Positions 49,578-61,500 of a stretch of 64,000 bases of DNA are shown here, in pieces. This DNA comes from Liolophura sinensis (taxonomy: Eukaryota > Mollusca > Polyplacophora > Chitonida > Chitonidae). Positions within the stretch are counted from its first letter, which is position 1. Every line of letters starts with the position of its first letter. Both the position numbers and the translations under genes were made by a program. Under the pieces are notes generated by a model that was given only the letters and a program-made list of their open reading frames with translations, had not been told where the DNA came from and did no database searches. The stretch spans positions 28,940-92,939 of the forward strand of contig NW_027018074.1 of NCBI RefSeq assembly GCF_032854445.1. Reading direction: 5' to 3'.

Positions 49578-52500
49578 ACGTCGGATTAGCCTCTTACCAG
49601 CAGCATTGGAACAGTTTTTCCACTTTTGGATTTTTGCCTGGTCTTTTTGCTAATTGAAATCGGCTGCATTAACTATGTACAATCGCGACTGGTCATTACT
49701 ATATTCAACATTTCATTATAAGTTATGTGCCCTTCGGTAGCCCAGACGACGTCAAATCTTTGGGCCAAGCCCATTTAACTCACCCAACAAATGTCTTACT
49801 TCTAAGTCGAAGACAAACTCAATGTCTTTATCTACATGTAGAAAAACCACACCATTTGTATATAAAAAAAACAAAAGGTACTTGATACAATCCGCTGTAA
49901 AAAGTACAATTGAACACTGACCCACATCAATAAGGTGCCAAAGGATGCGCAATTGGGCCAGGCATCTCCAGCTTTTGAAAAATTGCAAATTTCCTTGGTT
50001 TCCATGGAGTAAGAGCCGTTGCTGGGCACGTGATCTTGACATCATTGATTATTCATTTGTGGCTACAGCCTAAAGTATTGGTCGGAGAGCAACGCGGTTT
50101 GCACCATTCGATTTCTCGTCACAAAATACGTCGGATTAGCCTCTTACCAGCAGCATTGGAACAGTTTTTCTACTTTTGGATTTTTGCCTGGTCTTTTTGC
50201 TAATTTAAATCGGCTACATTAACTATGTACAATCGCGACTGGTCATTACTATATTCAACATTTCATTATAAGTTATGTGCCCTTCGGTAGCCCAGACGAC
50301 GTCAAATCTTTGGGCCAAGCTCATTTAACTCACCCAGCAAATGTCTTACTTCTAAGTCGAAGACAAACTCAATGTCTTTATCTACATGTAGAAAAACCAC
50401 ACCATTTGTATATAAAAAAAACACAAGGTACTTGATACAATCCGCTGTAAAAAGTACAATTGAACACTGACCCACATCAATAAGGTGCCAAAGGATGCGC
50501 AATTGGGCCAGGCATCTCCAGCTGTTGAAAAATTGCAAATTTCCTTGGTTTCCATGGAGTAAGAGCCGTTGCTGGGCACGTGATCTTGACATCATTGATT
50601 ATTCATTTGTGGCTACAGCCAAAAGTATTGGTCGGAGAGCAACGCGGTTTGCACCATTCGATTTCTCGTCACAAAATACGTCGGATTAGTCTTTTACCAG
50701 CAGCATTGGAACAGTTTTTCCACTTTTGGATTTTTGCCTGGTCTTTTTGCTAATTTAAATCGGCTACATGAACTATGTACAATCGCGACTGGTCATTACT
50801 ATATTCAACATTTCATTATAAGTTATGTGCCCTTCGGTAGCCCAGACGACGTCAAATCTTTGGGCCAAGCCCATTTAACTCACCCAGCAAATGTCTTACT
50901 TCTAAGTCGAAGACAAACTCAATGTCTTTATCTACATGTAGAAAAACCACACCATTTGTATATAAAAAAAACACAAGGTACTTGATACAATCCGCTGTAA
51001 AAAGTACAATTGAACACTGACCCACATCAATAAGGTGCCAAAGGATGCGCAATTGGGCCAGGCATCTCCAGCTGTTGAAAAATTGCAAATTTCCTTGGTT
51101 TCCATGGAGTAAGAGCCGTTGCTGGGCACGTGATCTTGACATCATTGATTATTCATTTGTGGCTACAGCCAAAAGTATTGGTCGGAGAGCAACGCGGTTT
51201 GCACCATTCGATTTCTCGTCACAAAATACGTCGGATTAGCCTCTTACCAGAAGCATTGGAACAGTTTTTCCACTTTTGGATTTTTGCCTGGTCATTTTGC
51301 TAATTTAAATCGGCTACATTAACTATGTACAATCGCGACTGGTCATTACTATATTCAACTTTTCATTATAAGTTATGTGCCCTTCGGTAGCCCAGACGAC
51401 GTCAAATCTTTGGGCCAAGCCCATTTAACTCACCCAGCAAATGTCTTACTTCTAAGTCGAAGACAAACTCAATGTCTTTATCTACATGTAGAAAAACCAC
51501 ACCATTTGTATATAAAAAAAACAAAAGGTACTTGATACAATCCGCTGTAAAAAGTACAATTGAACACTGACCCACATCAATAAGGTGCCAAAGGATGCGC
51601 AATTGGGCCAGGCATCTCCAGCTGTTGAAAAATTGCAAATTTCCTTGGTTTCCATGGAGTAAGAGCCGTTGCTGGGCACGTGATCTTGACATCATTGATT
51701 ATTCATTTGTGGCTACAGCCTAAAGTATTGGTCGGAGAGCAACGCGGTTTGCACCATTCGATTTCTCGTCACAAAATACGTCGGATTAGCCTCTTACCAG
51801 CAGCATTGGAACAGTTTTTCCACTTTTGGATTTTTGCCTGGTCTTTTTGCTAATTTAAATCGGCTAAATTAACTATGTACAATCGCGACTGGTCATTACT
51901 ATATTCAACATTTCATTATAAGTTATGTGCCCTTCGGTAGCCCAGACGACGTCAAATCTTTGGGCCAAGCCCATTTAACTCACCCAGCAAATGTCTTACT
52001 TCTAAGTCGAAGACAAACTCAATGTCTTTATCTACATGTAGAAAAACCACACCATTTGTATATAAAAAAAACAAAAGGTACTTGATACAATCCGCTTTAA
52101 AAAGTACAATTGAACACTGACCCACATCAATAAGGTGCCAAAGGATGCGCAATTGGGCCAGGCATCTCCACCTGTTGAAAAATTGCAAATTTCCTTGGTT
52201 TCCATGGAGTAAGAGCCGTTGCTGGGCACGTGATCTTGACATCATTGATTATTCATTTGTGGCTACAGCCACAAGTATTGGTCGGAGAGCAACGCGGTTT
52301 GCACCATTCGATTTCTCGTCACAAAATACGTCGGATTAGCCTCTTACCAGCAGCATTGGAACAGTTTTTCCACTTTTGGATTTTTGCCTGGTCTTTTTGC
52401 TAATTTAAATCGGCTACATTAACTATGTACAATCGCGACTGGTCATTACTATATTCAACATTTCATTATAAGTTATGTGCCCTTCGGTAGCCCAGACGAC

Positions 52501-55500
52501 GTCAAATCTTTGGGCCAAGCCCATTTAACTCACCCAGCAAATGTCTTACTTCTAAGTCGAAGACAAACTCAATGTCTTTATCTACATGTAGAAAAACCAC
52601 ACCATTTGTATATAAAAAAAACACAAGGTACTTGATACAATCCGCTGTAAAAAGTACAATTGAACACTGACCCACATCAATAAGGTGCCAAAGGATGCGC
52701 AATTGGGCCAGGCATCTCCAGCTGTTGAAAAATTGCAAATTTCCTTGGTTTCCATGGAGTAAGAGCCGTTGCTGGGCACGTGATCTTGACATCATTGATT
52801 ATTCATTTGTGGCTACAGCCAAAAGTATTGGTCGGAGAGCAACGCGGTTTGCACCATTCGATTTCTCGTCACAAAATACGTCGGATTAGCCTCTTACCAG
52901 CAGCATTGGAACAGTTTTTCTACTTTTGGATTTTTGCCTGGTCTTTTTGCGAATTGAAATCGGCTACATTAACTATGTACAATCGCGACTGGTCATTACT
53001 ATATTCAACATTTCATTATAAGTTATGTGCCCTTCGGTAGCCCAGACGACGTCAAATCTTTGGGCCAAGCCCATTTAACTCACCCAACAAATGTCTTACT
53101 TCTAAGTCGAAGACAAACTCAATGTCTTTATCTACATGTAGAAAAACCACACCATTTGTATATAAAAAAAACAAAAGGTACTTGATACAATCCGCTGTAA
53201 AAAGTACAATTGAACACTGACCCACATCAATAAGGTGCCAAAGGATGCGCAATTGGGCCAGGCATCTCCAGCTGTTGAAAAATTGCAAATTTCCTTGGTT
53301 TCCATGGAGTAAGAGCCGTTGCTGGGCACGTGATCTTGACATCATTGATTATTCATTTGTGGCTACAGCCTAAAGTATTGGTCGGAGAGCAACGCGGTTT
53401 GCACCATTCGATTTCTCGTCACAAAATACGTCGGATTAGCCTCTTACCAGCAGCATTGGAACAGTTTTTCTACTTTTGGATTTTTGCCTGGTCTTTTTGC
53501 TAATTTAAATCGGCTACATTAACTATGTACAATCGCGACTGGTCATTACTATATTCAACATTTCATTATAAGTTATGTGCCCTTCGGTAGCCCAGACGAC
53601 GTCAAATCTTTGGGCCAAGCCCATTTAACTCACCCAGCAAATGTCTTACTTCTAAGTCGAAGACAAACTCAATGTCTTTATCTACATGTAGAAAAACCAC
53701 ACCATTTGTATATAAAAAAAACACAAGGTACTTGATACAATCCGCTGTGAAAAGTACAATTGAACACTGACCCACATCAATAAGGTGCCAAAGGATGCGC
53801 AATTGGGCCAGGCATCTCCAGCTGTTGAAAAATTGCAAATTTCCTTGGTTTCCATGGAGTAAGAGCCGTTGCTGGGCACGTGATCTTGACATCATTGATT
53901 ATTCATTTGTGGCTACAGCCAAAAGTATTGGTCGGAGAGCAACGCGGTTTGCACCATTCGATTTCTCGTCACAAAATACGTCGGATTAGTCTTTTACCAG
54001 CAGCATTGGAACAGTTTTTCTACTTTTGGATTTTTGCCTGGTCTTTTTGCTAATTTAAATCGGCTACATGAACTATGTACAATCGCGACTGGTCATTACT
54101 ATATTCAACATTTCATTATAAGTTATGTGCCCTTCGGTAGCCCAGACGACGTCAAATCTTTGGGCCAAGCCCATTTAACTCACCCAGCAAATGTCTTACT
54201 TCTAAGTCGAAGACAAACTCAATGTCTTTATCTACATGTAGAAAAACCACACCATTTGTATATAAAAAAAACACAAGGTACTTGATACAATCCGCTGTAA
54301 AAAGTACAATTGAACACTGACCCACATCAATAAGGTGCCAAAGGATGCGCAATTGGGCCAGGCATCTCCAGCTGTTGAAAAATTGCAAATTTCCTTGGTT
54401 TCCATGGAGCAAGAGCCGTTGCTGGGCACGTGATCTTGACATCATTGATTATTCATTTGTGGCTACAGCCAAAAGTATTGGTCGGAGAGCAACGCGGTTT
54501 GCACCATTCGATTTCTCGTCACAAAATACGTCGGATTAGCCTCTTACCAGCAGCATTGGAACAGTTTTTCTACTTTTGGATTTTTGCCTGGTCTTTTTGC
54601 GAATTGAAATCGGCTACATTAACTATGTACAATCGCGACTGGTCATTACTATATTCAACTTTTCATTATAAGTTATGTGCCCTTCGGTAGCCCAGACGAC
54701 GTCAAATCTTTGGGCCAAGCCCATTTAACTCACCCAACAAATGTCTTACTTCTAAGTCGAAGACAAACTCAATGTCTTTATCTACATGTAGAAAAACCAC
54801 ACCATTTGTATATAAAAAAAACAAAAGGTACTTGATACAATCCGCTGTAAAAAGTACAATTGAACACTGACCCACATCAATAAGGTGCCAAAGGATGCGC
54901 AATTGGGCCAGGCATCTCCAGCTGTTGAAAAATTGCAAATTTCCTTGGTTTCCATGGAGTAAGAGCCGTTGCTGGGCACGTGATCTTGACATCATTGATT
55001 ATTCATTTGTGGCTACAGCCAAAAGTATTGGTCGGAGAGCAACGCGGTTTGCACCATTCGATTTCTCGTCACAAAATACGTCGGATTAGCCTCTTACCAG
55101 CAGCATTGGAACAGTTTTTCCACTTTTGGATTTTTGCCTGGTCTTTTTACTAATTTAAATCGGCTACATTAACTATGTACAATCGCGACTGGTCATTACT
55201 ATATTCAACATTTCATTATAAGTTATGTGCCCTTCGGTAGCCCAGACGACGTCAAATCTTTGGGCCAAGCCCATTTAACTCACCCAGCAAATGTCCTACT
55301 TCTAAGTCGAAGACAAACTCAATGTCTTTATCTACATGTAGAAAAACCACACCATTTGTATATAAAAAAAACACAAGGTACTTGATACAATCCGCTGTAA
55401 AAAGTACAATTGAACACTGACCCACATCAATAAGGTGCCAAAGGATGCGCAATTGGGCCAGGCATCTCCAGCTGTTGAAAAATTGCAAATTTCCTTGGTT

Positions 55501-58500
55501 TCCATGGAGTAAGAGCCGTTGCTGGGCACGTGATCTTGACATCATTGATTATTCATTTGTGGCTACAGCCTAAAGTATTGGTCGGAGAGCAACGCGGTTT
55601 GCACCATTCGATTTCTCGTCACAAAATACGTCGGATTAGCCTCTTACCAGCAGCATTGGAACAGTTTTTCTACTTTTGGATTTTTGCCTGGTCTTTTTGC
55701 TAATTTAAATCGGCTACATTAACTATGTACAATCGCGACTGGTCATTACTATATTCAACATTTCATTATAAGTTATGTGCCCTTCGGTAGCCCAGACGAC
55801 GTCAAATCTTTGGGCCAAGCCCATTTAACTCACCCAGCAAATGTCTTACTTCTAAGTCGAAGACAAACTCAATGTCTTTATCTACATGTAGAAAAACCAC
55901 ACCATTTGTATATAAAAAAAACACAAGGTACTTGATACAATCCGCTGTAAAAAGTACAATTGAACACTGACCCACATCAATAAGGTGCCAAAGGATGCGC
56001 AATTGGGCCAGGCATCTCCAGCTGTTGAAAAATTGCAAATTTCCTTGGTTTCCATGGAGTAAGAGCCGTTGCTGGGCACGTGATCTTGACATCATTGATT
56101 ATTCATTTGTGGCTACAGCCAAAAGTATTGGTCGGAGAGCAACGCGGTTTGCACCATTCGATTTCTCGTCACAAAATACGTCGGATTAGCCTCTTACCAG
56201 CAGCATTGGAACAGTTTTTCTACTTTTGGATTTTTGCCTGGTCTTTTTGCTAATTTAAATCGGCTACATGAACTATGTACAATCGCGACTGGTCATTACT
56301 ATATTCAACATTTCATTATAAGTTATGTGCCCTTCGGTAGCCCAGACGACGTCAAATCTTTGGGCCAAGCCCATTTAACTCACCCAGCAAATGTCTTACT
56401 TCTAAGTCGAAGACAAACTCAATGTCTTTATCTACATGTAGAAAAACCACACCATTTGTATATAAAAAAAACACAAGGTACTTGATACAATCCGCTGTAA
56501 AAAGTACAATTGAACACTGACCCACATCAATAAGGTGCCAAAGGATGCGCAATTGGGCCAGGCATCTCCAGCTGTTGAAAAATTGCAAATTTCCTTGGTT
56601 TCCATGGAGTAAGAGCCGTTGCTGGGCACGTGATCTTGACATCATTGATTATTCATTTGTGGCTACAGCCAAAAGTATTGGTCGGAGAGCAACGCGGTTT
56701 GCACCATTCGATTTCTCGTCACAAAATACGTCGGATTAGCCTCTTACCAGCAGCATTGGAACAGTTTTTCTACTTTTGGATTTTTGCCTGGTCTTTTTGC
56801 GAATTGAAATCGGCTACATTAACTATGTACAATCGCGACTGGTCATTACTATATTCAACTTTTCATTATAAGTTATGTGCCCTTCGGTAGCCCAGACGAC
56901 GTCAAATCTTTGGGCCAAGCCCATTTAACTCACCCAGCAAATGTCTTACTTCTAAGTCGAAGACAAACTCAATGTCTTTATCTACATGTAGAAAAACCAC
57001 ACCATTTGTATATAAAAAAAACAAAAGGTACTTGATACAATCCGCTGTAAAAAGTACAATTGAACACTGACCCACATCAATAAGGTGCCAAAGGATGCGC
57101 AATTGGGCCAGGCATCTCCAGCTGTTGAAAAATTGCAAATTTCCTTGGTTTCCATGGAGTAAGAGCCGTTGCTGGGCACGTGATCTTGACATCATTGATT
57201 ATTCATTTGTGGCTACAGCCTAAAGTATTGGTCGGAGAGCAACGCGGTTTGCACCATTCGATTTCTCGTCACAAAATACGTCGGATTAGCCTCTTACCAG
57301 CAGCATTGGAACAGTTTTTCCACTTTTGGATTTTTGCCTGGTCTTTTTGCTAATTTAAATCGGCTACATTAACTATGTACAATCGCGACTGGTCATTACT
57401 ATATTCAACATTTCATTATAAGTTATGTGCCCTTCGGTAGCCCAGACGACGTCAAATCTTTGGGCCAAGCCCATTTAACTCACCCAGCAAATGTCTTACT
57501 TCTAAGTCGAAGACAAACTCAATGTCTTTATCTACATGTAGAAAAACCACACCATTTGTATATAAAAAAAACAAAAGGTACTTGATACAATCCGCTTTAA
57601 AAAGTACAATTGAACACTGACCCACATCAATAAGGTGCCAAAGGATGCGCAATTGGGCCAGGCATCTCCACCTGTTGAAAAATTGCAAATTTCCTTGGTT
57701 TCCATGGAGTAAGAGCCGTTGCTGGGCACGTGATCTTGACATCATTGATTATTCATTTGTGGCTACAGCCACAAGTATTGGTCGGAGAGCAACGCGGTTT
57801 GCACCATTCGATTTCTCGTCACAAAATACGTCGGATTAGCCTCTTACCAGCAGCATTGGAACAGTTTTTCCACTTTTGGATTTTTGCCTGGTCTTTTTGC
57901 TAATTTAAATCGGCTACATTAACTATGTACAATCGCGACTGGTCATTACTATATTCAACATTTCATTATAAGTTATGTGCCCTTCGGTAGCCCAGACGAC
58001 GTCAAATCTTTGGGCCAAGCCCATTTAACTCACCCAGCAAATGTCTTACTTCTAAGTCGAAGACAAACTCAATGTCTTTATCTACATGTAGAAAAACCAC
58101 ACCATTTGTATATAAAAAAAACACAAGGTACTTGATACAATCCGCTGTAAAAAGTACAATTGAACACTGACCCACATCAATAAGGTGCCAAAGGATGCGC
58201 AATTGGGCCAGGCATCTCCAGCTGTTGAAAAATTGCAAATTTCCTTGGTTTCCATGGAGTAAGAGCCGTTGCTGGGCACGTGATCTTGACATCATTGATT
58301 ATTCATTTGTGGCTACAGCCAAAAGTATTGGTCGGAGAGCAACGCGGTTTGCACCATTCGATTTCTCGTCACAAAATACGTCGGATTAGCATCATACCAG
58401 CAGCATTGGAACAGTTTTTCTACTTTTGGATTTTTGCCTGGTCTTTTTGCGAATTGAAATCGGCTACATTAACTATGTACAATCGCGACTGGTCATTACT

Positions 58501-61500
58501 ATATTCAACTTTTCATTATAAGTTATGTGCCCTTCGGTAGCCCAGACGACGTCAAATCTTTGGGCCAAGCCCATTTAACTCACCCAACAAATGTCTTACT
58601 TCTAAGTCGAAGACAAACTCAATGTCTTTATCTACATGTAGAAAAACCACACCATTTGTATATAAAAAAAACAAAAGGTACTTGATACAATCCGCTGTAA
58701 AAAGTACAATTGAACACTGACCCACATCAATAAGGTGCCAAAGGATGCGCAATTGGGCCAGGCATCTCCAGCTGTTGAAAAATTGCAAATTTCCTTGGTT
58801 TCCATGGAGTAAGAGCCGTTGCTGGGCACGTGATCTTGACATCATTGATTATTCATTTGTGGCTACAGCCTAAAGTATTGGTCGGAGAGCAACGCGGTTT
58901 GCACCATTCGATTTCTCGTCACAAAATACGTCGGATTAGCCTCTTACCAGCAGCATTGGAACAGTTTTTCTACTTTTGGATTTTTGCCTGGTCTTTTTGC
59001 TAATTTAAATCGGCTACATTAACTATGTACAATCGCGACTGGTCATTACTATATTCAACATTTCATTATAAGTTATGTGCCCTTCGGTAGCCCAGACGAC
59101 GTCAAATCTTTGGGCCAAGCCCATTTAACTCACCCAGCAAATGTCTTACTTCTAAGTCGAAGACAAACTCAATGTCTTTATCTACATGTAGAAAAACCAC
59201 ACCATTTGTATATAAAAAAAACACAAGGTACTTGATACAATCCGCTGTAAAAAGTACAATTGAACACTGACCCACATCAATAAGGTGCCAAAGGATGCGC
59301 AATTGGGCCAGGCATCTCCAGCTGTTGAAAAATTGCAAATTTCCTTGGTTTCCATGGAGTAAGAGCCGTTGCTGGGCACGTGATCTTGACATCATTGATT
59401 ATTCATTTGTGGCTACAGCCAAAAGTATTGGTCGGAGAGCAACGCGGTTTGCACCATTCGATTTCTCGTCACAAAATACGTCGGATTAGCCTTTTACCAG
59501 CAGCATTGGAACAGTTTTTCTACTTTTGGATTTTTGCCTGTTCTTTTTGCTAATTTAAATCGGCTACATTAACTATGTACAATCGCGACTGGTCATTACT
59601 ATATTCAACATTTCATTATAAGTTATGTGCCCTTCGGTAGCCCAGACGACGTCAAATCTTTGGGCCAAGCCCATTTAACTCACCCAGCAAATGTCTTACT
59701 TCTAAGTCGAAGACAAACTCAATGTCTTTATCTACATGTAGAAAAACCACACCATTTGTATATAAAAAAAACACAAGGTACTTGATACAATCCGCTGTAA
59801 AAAGTACAATTGAACACTGACCCACATCAATAAGGTGCCAAAGGATGCGCAATTGGGCCAGGCATCTCCAGCTGTTGAAAAATTGCAAATTTCCTTGGTT
59901 TCCATGGAGTAAGAGCCGTTGCTGGGCACGTGATCTTGACATCATTGATTATTCATTTGTGGCTACAGCCAAAAGTATTGGTCGGAGAGCAACGCGGTTT
60001 GCACCATTCGATTTCTCGTCACAAAATACGTCGGATTAGCCTCTTACCAGCAGCATTGGAACAGTTTTTCTACTTTTGGATTTTTGCCTGGTCTTTTTGC
60101 GAATTGAAATCGGCTACATTAACTATGTACAATCGCGACTGGTCATTACTATATTCAACTTTTCATTATAAGTTATGTGCCCTTCGGTAGCCCAGACGAC
60201 GTCAAATCTTTGGGCCAAGCCCATTTAACTCACCCAGCAAATGTCTTACTTCTAAGTCGAAGACAAACTCAATGTCTTTATCTACATGTAGAAAAACCAC
60301 ACCATTTGTATATAAAAAAAACAAAAGGTACTTGATACAATCCGCTGTAAAAAGTACAATTGAACACTGACCCACATCAATAAGGTGCCAAAGGATGCGC
60401 AATTGGGCCAGGCATCTCCAGCTGTTGAAAAATTGCAAATTTCCTTGGTTTCCATGGAGTAAGAGCCGTTGCTGGGCACGTGATCTTGACATCATTGATT
60501 ATTCATTTGTGGCTACAGCCAAAAGTATTGGTCGGAGAGCAACGCGGTTTGCACCATTCGATTTCTCGTCACAAAATACGTCGGATTAGCCTCTTACCAG
60601 CAGCATTGGAACAGTTTTTCCACTTTTGGATTTTTGCCTGGTCTTTTTGCTAATTTAAATCGGCTACATTAACTATGTACAATCGCGACTGGTCATTACT
60701 ATATTCAACATTTCATTATAAGTTATGTGCCCTTCGGTAGCCCAGACGACGTCAAATCTTTGGGCCAAGCCCATTTAACTCACCCAGCAAATGTCTTACT
60801 TCTAAGTCGAAGACAAACTCAATGTCTTTATCTACATGTAGAAAAACCACACCATTTGTATATAAAAAAAACACAAGGTACTTGATACAATCCGCTGTAA
60901 AAAGTACAATTGAACACTGACCCACATCAATAAGGTGCCAAAGGATGCGCAATTGGGCCAGGCATCTCCAGCTGTTGAAAAATTGCAAATTTCCTTGGTT
61001 TCCATGGAGTAAGAGCCGTTGCTGGGCACGTGATCTTGACATCATTGATTATTCATTTGTGGCTACAGCCAAAAGTATTGGTCGGAGAGCAACGCGGTTT
61101 GCACCATTCGATTTCTCGTCACAAAATACGTCGGATTAGCCTCTTACCAGCAGCATTGGAACAGTTTTTCTACTTTTGGATTTTTGCCTGGTCTTTTTGC
61201 GAATTGAAATCGGCTACATTAACTATGTACAATCGCGACTGGTCATTACTATATTCAACTTTTCATTATAAGTTATGTGCCCTTCGGTAGCCCAGACGAC
61301 GTCAAATCTTTGGGCCAAGCCCATTTAACTCACCCAGCAAATGTCTTACTTCTAAGTCGAAGACAAACTCAATGTCTTTATCTACATGTAGAAAAACCAC
61401 ACCATTTGTATATAAAAAAAACAAAAGGTACTTGATACAATCCGCTGTAAAAAGTACAATTGAACACTGACCCACATCAATAAGGTGCCAAAGGATGCGC

